64,000 bases of DNA from Acinetobacter cumulans. Lineage in GTDB: Bacteria; Pseudomonadota; Gammaproteobacteria; Pseudomonadales; Moraxellaceae. Below the pieces are notes generated by a model. The model worked only from the letters and a program-made list of their open reading frames with translations. It had not been told where the DNA came from and ran no database searches. A program made the position numbers and the translations under genes. Of the stretch, positions 18,083 to 28,280 are shown in pieces. Positions within the stretch are counted from its first letter, which is position 1; each line of letters opens with the position of its first letter. The stretch covers positions 1,798,001-1,862,000 of the forward strand of contig NZ_CP035934.2 in assembly GCF_003024525.3 (NCBI RefSeq), in the 5' to 3' direction.

Positions 18083-19042
18083 CTAGACTTCAATGAAAGT
18101 TTGTCTAAATAACTTAAATGCTTGAGCCAAACTCATTTGACGCTCACACAAACCTTGCTCCAAGGTTGCTAAACCAGCATTTTGCTCTAAATATGGCTCG
18201 ATCCATTCAGTAGCTGTTAACGACACCCAATGATCACTTTGCATATTTTGTGTGAATATATCACTTAATGCACGAATATCAGCACCTTGGAAACCAAATA
18301 ACAGTACAGGCGCATCGCTATGTAAAATGCCAATGAGTAGCTCGGCATTTTGCTTTGCCACAAACCTGCTGATCAAATTGACCCAAAAAGCTGCAATTTC
18401 ATAGCAATAACTAATATTATTAATAGGTAAAATCAGAACTTTATTTAGTTTCGAGGTCCCTTGTTTTATTACAGGTTGTAATAGTAAACCCAGAGCAATC
18501 ATGCTTTGAGCCAATTGCTCTGTACTTAAATGCAATAATTTGGCGAACGAATGTACCGTATGATGTTCATAGAATGAAGCCGTTTCATCTGTACCAAAAA
18601 TTTGAATGTCATCACTTAATTTACTCAATTTATCCAATAAAATATCTGGATCTCGAATAGAACGCATAATTCGATTACGTTGATATAAATCAATGAGCGT
18701 TTGTTTATAACGGTATGGTGCATATTGAATATTGTCCTGTGGATCATCAATTTCTAACAGATGACATAGCACCATAGGAAATTGACGACCAGAACTGTCT
18801 TCACTACTAATTAAGTTAGCAACTAAAAACCTTTTATCTTGTGGACTAGCAATAAAAAAGTCCAACGATGGTAGGTTCGCATATTTTTCCTGAAACGCTT
18901 GATTTTGCATGGCATGTTCAAGCGCTTCAGTCATCCATTGATCGATCAATTGTATGAGAGAATACTGCCCGCGTGTCTTTAAAAAGTCACCTCGGGCTGG
19001 GCATTTTCCATAATACAAAGGGGTCGTTTTGACTTCGTACAT
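18083..19042 (-). CDS. tagF: T6SS regulator TagF
   Basis: TagF-family protein (DUF2094). In Pseudomonas this protein represses T6SS assembly post-translationally. It starts with [16 protein letters not shown], the family hallmark, and is full length at 319 aa. I place the start at 19042 because AAGGGG lies about 8 bases upstream of that ATG. An ATG seven codons earlier (19063) has no ribosome-binding site. No membrane segment, so it is cytoplasmic. No ppkA/pppA kinase-phosphatase pair lies nearby, so control here must be direct or use other partners. Confidence 0.9.
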   Translation of the reverse strand: MYEVKTTPLYYGKCPARGDFLKTRGQYSLIQLIDQWMTEALEHAMQNQAFQEKYANLPSLDFFIASPQDKRFLVANLISSEDSSGRQFPMVLCHLLEIDDPQDNIQYAPYRYKQTLIDLYQRNRIMRSIRDPDILLDKLSKLSDDIQIFGTDETASFYEHHTVHSFAKLLHLSTEQLAQSMIALGLLLQPVIKQGTSKLNKVLILPINNISYCYEIAAFWVNLISRFVAKQNAELLIGILHSDAPVLLFGFQGADIRALSDIFTQNMQSDHWVSLTATEWIEPYLEQNAGLATLEQGLCERQMSLAQAFKLFRQTFIEV

Positions 19043-19087
19043 GCTATTTTCCCCTTCAAACATCCATGTTTACATATTTTAGATACA

Positions 19088-22000
19088 TCATGGCGCGCTC
19101 CCAGTTTGACCTTGCGGTACTGGTGATGGTGCAGATGCCGCTACTGGTGCTTGTGTTGTATTTATTGTTTGTGCTGCCACAACACGCACTGCTTTACTCG
19201 TAACAACTTTATCGGCCAAAATCATTCCGTTATAGCCCTGATTTGAACCTATGCCAGCTGTTCCGCTACCACTAATGAGGCGGAAATTCATTTTTACAAA
19301 CAGTTTTGGATCTTCTTTACTACGCCACAACATTTCAAAGGTATTCCCCGACTGTGTTCGTGTTGCCCCTTCAATTAAACGGTTAATACCATATTCACCA
19401 GGTTCATCAACAATCGTATGTGTTTTGCCTTCTAAATCTATGGCTGTAATACGTGCGCCTGGAATCGCGCCCTTATTTGGCCAAATGAAGTTCACCCACT
19501 GTTGTACCCCGTTTTCAAACACCATGCGCTGTCCATCAATTTCCACGGTATAAGACAATAATTGCGTATTTTCTTGTGGGTAGAATTGGAAATTAGATTG
19601 GTTTGTTGCTGCAGGTGCTGATGAATTCTGGTTTAGTTCACCCGTTGCCACACCATTACTTGGCGCAACATAAGCTTGAAAGCTCGCCACAAATTGTGGA
19701 TTTAAGCTAATACCTAAATCTTTCCATGTCTTAGACGTTAAGGTATAACCACGGCGAATAACCAGTGGATCAAGATACTCTTTTACAAAGCGTGCAATAC
19801 TGCCATTTTCACCAAAAATTTGACCAATTTCATTGCTTGTTGCTTGTACAGTTGCACCAGCTTTAAATGGATATTTATTTGATAAATTGGTGCCAAATGG
19901 TTGATAAGCTTGAATCGTCCACAGTTTATTTAACTCATCTTGTGCTGGAATCACCAAAGTTTCAAATGACTGTGTTAATGGTGCCATCAAAAGTTTTTGT
20001 AATTGCTGTTGATCAGCTTCTTTCAAGCCCACTGCCATTTTTTCATCAACATATTTTTGTGTAATGTTGAATACCGACGTTTGGTCGTTAATGGTTTGTT
20101 TAACCAAAGCCATACTGGCTGGGCCTATGTCACCAGCACTACGTAAATCATTAAACTTACTGCGGACTTGACCTAGGTTTGCCATATATTCATCGAGTAA
20201 GGATTTATTTTGTAAATCGTCACGTTTACGCACCAACTGATAGAACATTTGGAATTCTTTTGAGATCACACCTTGTGTAGCAGTAGATGCATTGCTTTGT
20301 GCAATTTTAGCTTCATCACGGCTGAGTACTTTGCGTTTAAACCATGCAATAAATCCTTTTTGAGGTGCAGCTAACTCTGCTTGTACGACTGGATTATCCC
20401 AACTGGTTTCTTGCGCAACGCGGTTCAACACGATACGAATTGGTGAATTTTCAGGCTCGCCAAGCACATCAATAATTTTAACTTGCTGTGCAAAACTGTT
20501 GCCTTTTGCATAATGCGTAGCATTTAAGAATTTACGCCATTCAGCAATGTACTCTTGCTTATATAACTCGGTAAGCTGTTTACGAATTTGCTCAGGACTG
20601 CCACTAAAGGTCAAATCATCTGATTGGTTCATATTCAATACCCAGTCTTTAGAATCGGTTGGGCTATTGGCCGCTTGTTCGATGGCATCTTTTACATAAT
20701 TGTCCCAAGCTTGATAAGTAAATATCCCTGGTAAGGCATAAGAACCCAACATTGTAGACTGACCGGCTTCACCAATGATTTGTTTCACCGTTAGTGCAGG
20801 AAAGCGAACCGATCCACGCATTTTAATCTCGTTGTATACGCGATCTCGTGCAGGTATGCCTGTACTTACTGACATTAAGATTTGTCGTGTTTGATCTACC
20901 AATTGTGTGTCAGAATCCATACGTGGAAACTGCGGATCATTGGCCAAGGTCATCGCATAAGATAAAATCTGCTCCGCTTTTTGAATCATGTCACCACGTT
21001 CCATTTGGCCGCGGTTTGAGTCTAACCATGAACGCCAAAAACGCGTTACTTGATCACTTAAGTGACTTGATTCTCTGTACTGAGGATTACTTAACATTAA
21101 ATAAGCTTTTAAAGCATTATAAGCATCTTGTGGGCTTGTATCTGAAGGTTCTAAATATGGTTGCTTACTTTGAACAGCTTGATTTAACTTCACATTGACA
21201 TGATTTTCGCGCAAAGTTGCTTCATTACTTTTTACACGTTGTAAGTATTGCGCCATGTTCTGTTGTGCAGGTTGAAGTACAATTTGTTGGATGCCCTTCA
21301 AATATTCTGCCTTCAATTTTTCACGCACTGCATTGCCTTGATACAAACCGAAGCTGTATTTTAAAGGTCGATCCTCATCAAAATGATCAAGTTGTTGTAA
21401 ATGACCTTGTAGAATGAGCAAAGCATCCATTTGTGTTGCTAAATTTCCTGAAGCATTATTTTCCATTTGCACGACTTTATTTAAATCGGCTTGAACTTCA
21501 GCAATTAACTGTTGGTTATTTCGATATGACCACACCCAAACACTCAAAATAATTGCAACTGCAATTAAAGCGCCTAAAAATGACATAAAGCGCTGACGCT
21601 TTCTTGCAGGATTAATATGCTGTTTTACAAGGTTTTTATCTTTTAAGATAACATTTGAAAATAGCCCTTTTAAGAAATAACCATGATCTTGAGAAATAGA
21701 ATTGGTCGGTACCCCAAAATTGGTATCATCACTACGAATTAAGTGAAAATCTTCCGCCAATTGCTCAGTCATTGGGCTTTCAATCGTACCTTCTTGTAAA
21801 GCACTGGTAAAATAGAAGCCACGAAAAACCGGTTTAAACTGATAGGGATTGTCTTGAAATAATGTGCCAATAAAGGTTTTTAAAACAGGTTTTAAGGTTT
21901 TAAATTCCAATGGAAAGGTCATAACACTTGGCGAAATATTTTGTGAATGGCGGCGACTAAGATGTGTTGTACTTACACCCTTTAAACCGTCATATAACAA

Positions 22001-22930
22001 ACCGTAGTGTTTTTCAAATAACTCAGTCGCCTGATCTGATGTATTTGGATCATAAGGTAAAGTTGCACCCCAGACTTGATCAAATTCATCTTTGTCATAA
22101 CATTCAAAAAATTCAGTAAATCCTGCAATCAAATCCATTTTAGAAAAAACAACATATACAGGTGCAAAAATTTCTAGGCGCTCGGTAATATCTTGCACTC
22201 GTGCACGCAAGTTTTTTGCTAATTTAATGGTTTTTTCTGGGCTTTGACTTACTAATTCCGCCACACTAACGACCAAAATTAGGCCATTTACAGGTGCTTT
22301 AGAACGATTTTTTTTCAGTAAGCCTAAAAAACCTAACCATTCATTATGGTCTTCTGCATAAACAGAATAACGCCCCGCCGTATCAAGCAATACACCTTCA
22401 GTTGAAAAAAACCAATCACAATTTCGTGTCCCACTTAAGCCCGAAGACACCATCTTTTGATGTGTTTCTTCAAACGGAAAGCGTAAACCAGAATTGTAAA
22501 TTGCAGAACTTTTACCTGCTGCAGGATTGCCAATCACCATGTACCACGGTAATTCATATAAAGCAGCATTGCCCTTTTTATCACCAAGCTTAGACTTACG
22601 GATCAATTGAATTGAGTCTTTCATTTGCTGATGAATTAACTGCAATTCTTCTTTATCTTTTTGTTTTCCGTATTCAGACTCTGTATCTTTAGCAATAGCT
22701 TCGGCTAGTTCTTCACCTTGTTGGCGATTTTTTCGATATTGAACTAGCTCATAAATGCCCCAAATAATTAAGCCAATGATGTAAATCGCGACTAAAATCC
22801 AAAAAATCTTAGGCGGTACGGAATTATTCATTGCAATTAAAGCAACAAATATTGACAGTGCCATCATTGCTTTGGGGTTAGTGACATACTGCCACACATA
22901 GCCAAGCAAGGTATAAAATAATGTGCTCAC
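19088..22930 (-). CDS. tssM: T6SS membrane complex protein TssM (IcmF)
   Basis: Inner-membrane core of the trans-envelope T6SS channel. It is 1280 aa. Two membrane segments lie at about 22-60 and a third at about 447-467. The cytoplasmic NTPase-like domain between them has an intact Walker A, GNPAAGKSS (134-142), and a Walker-B-like LLDTAGRY. The long periplasmic part ends in a low-complexity Ala/Pro/Gln tail. The start codon is GTG at 22930, with AAAGAG as ribosome-binding site. TssM normally binds the lipoprotein TssJ, but no tssJ is present in this locus, so the outer-membrane link must differ. Confidence 0.95.
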   Translation of the reverse strand: MSTLFYTLLGYVWQYVTNPKAMMALSIFVALIAMNNSVPPKIFWILVAIYIIGLIIWGIYELVQYRKNRQQGEELAEAIAKDTESEYGKQKDKEELQLIHQQMKDSIQLIRKSKLGDKKGNAALYELPWYMVIGNPAAGKSSAIYNSGLRFPFEETHQKMVSSGLSGTRNCDWFFSTEGVLLDTAGRYSVYAEDHNEWLGFLGLLKKNRSKAPVNGLILVVSVAELVSQSPEKTIKLAKNLRARVQDITERLEIFAPVYVVFSKMDLIAGFTEFFECYDKDEFDQVWGATLPYDPNTSDQATELFEKHYGLLYDGLKGVSTTHLSRRHSQNISPSVMTFPLEFKTLKPVLKTFIGTLFQDNPYQFKPVFRGFYFTSALQEGTIESPMTEQLAEDFHLIRSDDTNFGVPTNSISQDHGYFLKGLFSNVILKDKNLVKQHINPARKRQRFMSFLGALIAVAIILSVWVWSYRNNQQLIAEVQADLNKVVQMENNASGNLATQMDALLILQGHLQQLDHFDEDRPLKYSFGLYQGNAVREKLKAEYLKGIQQIVLQPAQQNMAQYLQRVKSNEATLRENHVNVKLNQAVQSKQPYLEPSDTSPQDAYNALKAYLMLSNPQYRESSHLSDQVTRFWRSWLDSNRGQMERGDMIQKAEQILSYAMTLANDPQFPRMDSDTQLVDQTRQILMSVSTGIPARDRVYNEIKMRGSVRFPALTVKQIIGEAGQSTMLGSYALPGIFTYQAWDNYVKDAIEQAANSPTDSKDWVLNMNQSDDLTFSGSPEQIRKQLTELYKQEYIAEWRKFLNATHYAKGNSFAQQVKIIDVLGEPENSPIRIVLNRVAQETSWDNPVVQAELAAPQKGFIAWFKRKVLSRDEAKIAQSNASTATQGVISKEFQMFYQLVRKRDDLQNKSLLDEYMANLGQVRSKFNDLRSAGDIGPASMALVKQTINDQTSVFNITQKYVDEKMAVGLKEADQQQLQKLLMAPLTQSFETLVIPAQDELNKLWTIQAYQPFGTNLSNKYPFKAGATVQATSNEIGQIFGENGSIARFVKEYLDPLVIRRGYTLTSKTWKDLGISLNPQFVASFQAYVAPSNGVATGELNQNSSAPAATNQSNFQFYPQENTQLLSYTVEIDGQRMVFENGVQQWVNFIWPNKGAIPGARITAIDLEGKTHTIVDEPGEYGINRLIEGATRTQSGNTFEMLWRSKEDPKLFVKMNFRLISGSGTAGIGSNQGYNGMILADKVVTSKAVRVVAAQTINTTQAPVAASAPSPVPQGQTGSAP

Positions 22931-22950
22931 GTTATTCTCTTTATACTTTC

Positions 22951-24396
22951 TTAATTTTGAGTAATGACTGTTTCAGACTGATCAAATTCATAAGCTTTGA
23001 AAAAAGCATACGTTGAATCTTGCTCGGTACTGTAAATCATATTGATCATCTCTTCTGGCAGGTGCATACCCAGCATAAAACCAAATACTTTTGATAAATT
23101 TTGTGTATGTCCAAGATTTTGTTTTGTATATAAAAAATGATGAAAATCTATCGCAGTGTCTTCAAATACGCACTGTAAGGTTTTGGTTGTTTTAACATCG
23201 TTCGCATCATCTAATACCAATACAAAGGGATGCTCTTGCTGAAACTGCTCTAATTCATTTAATTGATTATTTTTTAAATAATTCGAAAAATTATTTTCAT
23301 TCACGCTCAACCATAATGTAGTAAGCGGTTGTAAATCAAGTAATACTGTCGATGTATTCGCTACACACCAACTTGATACAAATTCAGAGGCAATATACTG
23401 CTCATTTAACCAAAAGCGTTCATCTAAACATTCCTGATCAATTTCTGAATCTACACTAATTAAAAATTTCACTTCATTGGCTGTATTCGCGGCATCTTTG
23501 AGTAATTTTGTCCATTCACTATAGGCTGTTTGGCTACTAAAAAAATGATGCTCAATCTGAATTTGCTCAGGCAAAATCGCATATTGAATGCTCAATGCTT
23601 CCTGAAGTTCAAATTTACTTTGCTCATTCCATTGGTGAATTAAGTTTTCAGCCAATAAAATATGTACAGTAAAACGATTTAAGCGTGGCACTTCCTGTAC
23701 AGGTGTTTTATCATCTTCATGATCATCTACAAAATTTTCTTGCGTCCAGCCTGGATGCATTTTGTATTGGTAAGCCAATTCACTATCATAAAATAATGCT
23801 GATTGCTTTAAATGATTGGAAACCATCGCTAAAGTTTCAGCATGCTGTTCAAATTGCTGACGTATTAAAGAATGGATCCGTTTTTCTCTCATACTCATGA
23901 CTGGCAGATCATCCTCATCTAAGGTTGAATCAATCAAATCATCTAAGTCCTGAATACGATAACTTAAAATAGGCAAACCATAGCTATTCATAAGTTTTTG
24001 GTCCAGCTCAGGACTTTTAAACGCTTTAATACTGTCAATGATTTCAGTATTTTCACCAAAACTATGCCAAGAATGTGCAGAATAAATATGCAGTTCAAAT
24101 TTCTCACTTGGTAATTCTTTTGGACGCTCACGTTCTAAGGCATCAATTTGTTGTTGTTCATAACGCAAAGCTTCTTGCTCAGCTTGCAGTTGCTTTTTTT
24201 CTTTTTGAGCCTTCATTGCTTTAATGATGAAGACAGGTGCAAAAATAACAGTCGTGATCATTAACGGTAAAGCTAAAAAATATAGACCTAAATCTATTGC
24301 AGATGGGTCATAAGCAGTATCACGCCAAAAATAAATCACACAGGCACTTACTAAAATAACTAAGCCAATCAAGGTGCTAAGAAATAATTTAATCAT
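22951..24396 (-). CDS. Uncharacterised T6SS-locus membrane protein between tssG and tssM
   Basis: I recognise this only as a conserved resident of Acinetobacter T6SS loci. From ATG 24396 it is 481 aa. That start is preferred because GGTGG lies upstream and it begins just after the tssG stop. An upstream ATG (24426) would lie inside tssG. Two N-terminal membrane segments (about 3-23 and 38-58) are followed by a short coiled coil rich in Lys/Gln/Glu (60-90) and about 390 residues of soluble acidic domain, probably cytoplasmic. No Walker or peptidase motif seen. The position next to tssM and the two-helix anchor suggest a membrane-complex accessory. Its function is unknown to me. Confidence 0.85.
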   Translation of the reverse strand: MIKLFLSTLIGLVILVSACVIYFWRDTAYDPSAIDLGLYFLALPLMITTVIFAPVFIIKAMKAQKEKKQLQAEQEALRYEQQQIDALERERPKELPSEKFELHIYSAHSWHSFGENTEIIDSIKAFKSPELDQKLMNSYGLPILSYRIQDLDDLIDSTLDEDDLPVMSMREKRIHSLIRQQFEQHAETLAMVSNHLKQSALFYDSELAYQYKMHPGWTQENFVDDHEDDKTPVQEVPRLNRFTVHILLAENLIHQWNEQSKFELQEALSIQYAILPEQIQIEHHFFSSQTAYSEWTKLLKDAANTANEVKFLISVDSEIDQECLDERFWLNEQYIASEFVSSWCVANTSTVLLDLQPLTTLWLSVNENNFSNYLKNNQLNELEQFQQEHPFVLVLDDANDVKTTKTLQCVFEDTAIDFHHFLYTKQNLGHTQNLSKVFGFMLGMHLPEEMINMIYSTEQDSTYAFFKAYEFDQSETVITQN

Positions 24397-24398
24397 TG

Positions 24399-25388
24399 TT
24401 ATTGTCCACCAATTAATGCATAACACGTTTCAGCATTGTCTTGCTGTTGTGTAGGCATTAGAAAAGCCCCTTGAGATAAACCGCAATGGCTATTTGCACT
24501 CAAACACAAAGGCTGAATCTCTTGTTTTTTTAAAATAAGTCGTACATCTACAGTTAATGTCGGTGTACACCAAGTTTGAATAATTTTTTTTAGTTTTATA
24601 CTTTGCTCTTGATGAGGTAAAAAACTTAGATAATCTTCACGTGTTAAAGGCCCGATCACAATTTCAATTTTTTCATCAATTTGACGAACTGTACTGCCAC
24701 AAAATGTATTTATTCCCAGCATAAAATCATGCGTCCCCCCCAGACAAGTTTGCTGATCAGGTGCTAAATTAAATTTCTCAGAAATAAATTCTGTAATATC
24801 GAAATGTTGACTAAAAATACAGTTCAACATGGTTTTTAAGGCATGTGCATTATTGTTTTGCCCCTGCATCAAACCCGAAAATTCAGCAAAATAATCATCT
24901 AATTCTTGCTGTGCATGCTGTTCACTGACATAACCTGCTAATGCATGAATAATATTTAAATAACTATTTTCATTTTCAATTTCATAACGGATCGGTAGCT
25001 GATAGTTAATACTCGCATCAACATATTGTGCGGTTAACTTATGATTGAATAGCGATAAAAAACTTAAAGTTTCATCACGTTGATGCCGGCCACTTAGCTT
25101 TATTTTATTGGTATAGCTATAAGGTAGAGCCCCTTGCATGCCCGTTAGGCCAATAATTAAATTGGTTAAATAGACTTGTTCATCCTCAAGCTTCAAACTT
25201 TCAATTTCAGTTAATGGAAATGTTAAATTGAGAGAACTTCGAAAGTTAAAGTCATAAGACCAATGCTGTTGCGTTTTTACAGGTGCGTGCCTAAGCAAGC
25301 GTACGGCCTGAACAAAATCATAACTTTGAGGTTGATCAAACAATCCTTGGATTACAGAAGCATTTTGCCACCAACGTTCTGCACGCAT
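24399..25388 (-). CDS. tssG: T6SS baseplate protein TssG
   Basis: A 329-aa TssG/ImpH family protein, recognised by DQPQSYDFVQAVRLL near the N-terminus and GLTGMQGALP in the first third. With two TssF-type partners it forms the baseplate wedge. The gene begins inside the last 37 bases of tssF, a long overlap that implies translational coupling and fixed stoichiometry. Cytoplasmic. Confidence 0.93.
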   Translation of the reverse strand: MRAERWWQNASVIQGLFDQPQSYDFVQAVRLLRHAPVKTQQHWSYDFNFRSSLNLTFPLTEIESLKLEDEQVYLTNLIIGLTGMQGALPYSYTNKIKLSGRHQRDETLSFLSLFNHKLTAQYVDASINYQLPIRYEIENENSYLNIIHALAGYVSEQHAQQELDDYFAEFSGLMQGQNNNAHALKTMLNCIFSQHFDITEFISEKFNLAPDQQTCLGGTHDFMLGINTFCGSTVRQIDEKIEIVIGPLTREDYLSFLPHQEQSIKLKKIIQTWCTPTLTVDVRLILKKQEIQPLCLSANSHCGLSQGAFLMPTQQQDNAETCYALIGGQ

Positions 25389-27160
25389 TGGTATATCTCC
25401 TGTTGGGTGTGTACGTCAAATATTTCGACATCAACAAAACTGTTCAAATTAACTCTTAAATTAAAGACATGACTTAACAACTGACTAAAAATATAGGCAC
25501 TAAACCCACGAAAAACCTCTAAATCCAAGCTTATTTTTACTTTGACACCACGTACAAATAATGGAAATGGTTTGCTATTCACTAATTTTTGCGCAAGTGA
25601 AAAGTCGATTTCTTTAATCGCATCTATAATTAATTGATTTTCTTTACTCTTTGGTAGGTTATATAACTCTAGAAGCTCTTTAATATGAGCAACGGAATCC
25701 CCTTTCATTAACGACATATTATTTAATGAAAGCTGAGAAATAATTCGCCATTGTTCTTGCTTATTTTGCTCAAAATAAAAAGGTTGTGTTGGACGTTTCA
25801 GCATTAATGCACGTCGCGCCAAACTACTATCATTTAGCGTTAATATATTTTGGTCTTTGTTATAACTTTCATAAGGTAAATCACGATTCGTACACAAAAG
25901 TTCAGTACTAATAAAATCAGATTTTGTACTCGCAGGATCCAATGACTTAGAAATAATGCTATAACTCATTTCTTGTGATTTATTATTTAAACCTGAAGTT
26001 TTTAAGCTATAAAAAAACTTGACCTGATCATGCTGATAATGACTCATCGCAAAGAACGGTAAAATAGGATGCATAACTTCATCTTGTGCACTTTTTTCAC
26101 GGACCATATTCATTTTTAAAATTGAATACGCCTGAAAATAATCAGGATGATGCGCATCTGTGACCAATGGATAATCCATGCGCTTATGATTAATTTTTTG
26201 TGGTTCTGCCTGCTTTTTAAATAAATTGATAATTGGCGTTGCAAATAATTTAAAATTAGCGGTGCTTAACTCTGAATAATTTCGTATAGAAGCTTGGTCA
26301 TTTAAATTTAATTTAAAATGAATTTGCAACTCAAAGCTAGAATGTTCCAAAGCTAAATGTGAGATAGCATTCAAATTAAGTTTTAAAAAATTAAATTTTT
26401 CAGGAAAGCAAAAATATTCCATGAGTAAACGATAAGCATGATGCGTATGCTGATCTAACGGTAATATTCCATCAGCCTCATCAAAACCCATTAAGCTAAA
26501 AGGATTAGCAATATCATAACTTTCTTGACCTGCTTTAATACTAAAATGCGTTCCTTTTCTAAAAATATGGTCGAGCACTTGCAATGGAAAATGCGAAATA
26601 GCATCTAAGTAAATAGGCAGGTGTTGTTGTTCTAGTAAACGATGGCTTTTATTGAAAATATCAAAGACAAAACTTAAAGTCGCATTATGATTTAGATGCA
26701 TTTGCGCTGTTGGATGCGTCTTAAAATGTATATTTTGCAAGGAAATAGGCATGATCGCCGTATCGTATGAGGTTGCATACTCACATTGAACACCACGAAC
26801 ACTTTTCGCTTTTAAAATAGTCGATCTAGGAATGAAATGTAATTCAGTCAATGTTTTTATTTTATTGATATCTTCAAATGACACCACAGAACTTGCTGGA
26901 AAAGGCTTAAGATATTGAGGAAACATCACCTCATAAATAGAACGTGTAAAGACCTCATAACTATCGTCCAACTTTTTATCAATACGTGCAGCCACCAAAG
27001 AAAAAGCTTGGATAAGACGTTCGATATGTGGATCATCAATTTGTTCTTGATTTAAAGATAAGCGTTGTGCAATTTTTGGATATTTGTTTGAAAAATCACG
27101 CGATTGCTGTGCAAATTCCTGTAATTGTTTTTCATAATATGGGAGTAGCTCTTCAATCAC
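25352..27160 (-). CDS. tssF: T6SS baseplate protein TssF
   Basis: A 602-aa TssF/ImpG protein. The N-terminus (LLPYYEKQLQEFAQQSRDF, then YPKIAQRL) is the family signature, and VARIDKKLDDSYEVF follows. Together with TssG, TssE and TssK it forms the baseplate from which the contractile tail assembles. Complete length. It overlaps tssG by 37 bases. Confidence 0.95.
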   Translation of the reverse strand: MIEELLPYYEKQLQEFAQQSRDFSNKYPKIAQRLSLNQEQIDDPHIERLIQAFSLVAARIDKKLDDSYEVFTRSIYEVMFPQYLKPFPASSVVSFEDINKIKTLTELHFIPRSTILKAKSVRGVQCEYATSYDTAIMPISLQNIHFKTHPTAQMHLNHNATLSFVFDIFNKSHRLLEQQHLPIYLDAISHFPLQVLDHIFRKGTHFSIKAGQESYDIANPFSLMGFDEADGILPLDQHTHHAYRLLMEYFCFPEKFNFLKLNLNAISHLALEHSSFELQIHFKLNLNDQASIRNYSELSTANFKLFATPIINLFKKQAEPQKINHKRMDYPLVTDAHHPDYFQAYSILKMNMVREKSAQDEVMHPILPFFAMSHYQHDQVKFFYSLKTSGLNNKSQEMSYSIISKSLDPASTKSDFISTELLCTNRDLPYESYNKDQNILTLNDSSLARRALMLKRPTQPFYFEQNKQEQWRIISQLSLNNMSLMKGDSVAHIKELLELYNLPKSKENQLIIDAIKEIDFSLAQKLVNSKPFPLFVRGVKVKISLDLEVFRGFSAYIFSQLLSHVFNLRVNLNSFVDVEIFDVHTQQEIYQCVQNVGGKMLL

Positions 27161-27171
27161 GGATAACTCAC

Positions 27172-27648
27172 TTAGCTTTTAGAGGAAATAACATATTGTT
27201 GTGTGGTCGGTTTTAATAAAGCATCAAACACAACTGGCTCATATAAAGGATGAATATTTAAAAATGCTTGAATACTTAAGCACAGCGCCCCCATATTGTT
27301 GCCTTCCATCAACATTTCAACCTTAATTTGCTTTAAACGAGGCTCATGTGCGGCAATTGACTTTTCAATGGATTGGCAAATTTTGTCACAATCTGTTGGG
27401 TTTGCAGTTGACAGACCAACAAAATCGATAATGCCAAATTGCAAAATTGACTTTTTAGCCAAAGGAAAATCCTCAATTAACTCACCAAAATTCGCCATTC
27501 GACTATTCAGTAAATCTTCTAAATCAGATGCAACGGATTCACGTAGTTCACTTAATGACAAGCCACTTTGCGCTTGTTGGTCGTTAGGTAGCATGCGATC
27601 GAACAAAGTTGTTCGAAATCCAAAAGGATAAAGTTGATCTAGATTCAT
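27172..27648 (-). CDS. tssE: T6SS baseplate protein TssE (gp25-like)
   Basis: A 158-aa gp25/lysozyme-like wedge protein. It has the family motif VASDLEDLLNSR (the EDLLNTR-type motif) followed by DFPLAKKSILQFGI. It nucleates the sheath at the baseplate. It sits 11 bases before tssF and about 80 bases after hcp. The upstream gap contains a hairpin. Confidence 0.92.
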   Translation of the reverse strand: MNLDQLYPFGFRTTLFDRMLPNDQQAQSGLSLSELRESVASDLEDLLNSRMANFGELIEDFPLAKKSILQFGIIDFVGLSTANPTDCDKICQSIEKSIAAHEPRLKQIKVEMLMEGNNMGALCLSIQAFLNIHPLYEPVVFDALLKPTTQQYVISSKS

Positions 27649-27694
27649 TTCATTCTTATGTATTTACAAATATATTAAATAACAAAATGATAGA

Positions 27695-27712
27695 GGCTGG
27701 CTGACGCCAACC
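27695..27712 (-). terminator. Intra-operon hairpin downstream of hcp
   Basis: On the minus strand GGTTGGC-GTCA-GCCAGCC forms a 7-bp stem with one G-U pair, 17 bases after the hcp stop codon. The following run (TCTATCATTTTG) is a poor T-tract. It is likely a partial terminator or an mRNA-stabilising element that keeps hcp message above the downstream baseplate genes. Confidence 0.5.
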
Positions 27713-27728
27713 CCTACTTTTAAAAATA

Positions 27729-28232
27729 TTATGCAGCGTATGATGCAGTGTTATTAGACAATGACCACTTCTTAGTAACAGCACCTTTTTGCGTACCGTT
27801 AATATCTTGTTGGTTGTATGTCCATTCAACAGCAGCATATTTCAAACCAAATGCTTCGTGCGGAACACCTTCATCATTTACGCTTGGTGTAACACTTGAA
27901 ACTAAAACATGTTTCAATTTAATTTGAAGATATTTAATACGTTTGTCTCCATTCGCACGATAGAAATCGATTTGAACTTCATCAAAAGTATAACCAGCAG
28001 AACATGCTTCCCATAATTTTGGACTCGTTGCATCTAAGTCTTTTACGAAAATCATGTCTGAATGTTCTACACGTTCAGCTGTATGGCCACCAACACTTGA
28101 AGATGTTGCTGATTTAGGTTGACGGATATTGTGTGACCATGAATTAACTTCGAGCCAGTTTTTATGTTCAGTATCACGCGACTCACCATCAATTTTGTAT
28201 TTGCCACGAAACTGTACGTATATATCTTTCAT
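27729..28232 (-). CDS. hcp: T6SS tube protein Hcp
   Basis: A 167-aa Hcp1-family protein forming the inner tube hexamers and secreted with the needle. The signature start MKDIYVQFRG and the central DGESRDTEHKNWLEVNSW are clear. The length is normal and no C-terminal effector domain is attached. As usual for Hcp it has the best-looking local signals: a 47-base leader with TAGGAAAAT before the ATG, and a hairpin after the gene. Confidence 0.96.
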   Translation of the reverse strand: MKDIYVQFRGKYKIDGESRDTEHKNWLEVNSWSHNIRQPKSATSSSVGGHTAERVEHSDMIFVKDLDATSPKLWEACSAGYTFDEVQIDFYRANGDKRIKYLQIKLKHVLVSSVTPSVNDEGVPHEAFGLKYAAVEWTYNQQDINGTQKGAVTKKWSLSNNTASYAA

Positions 28233-28280
28233 TTTTAATTTTCCTATTTATTTAAAGTTATTATAGTGTTGCATCAAAAA

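Noticed and set aside
20848..21198. 116-codon frame opposite tssM
   Set aside because: Antisense shadow of a well-conserved gene.
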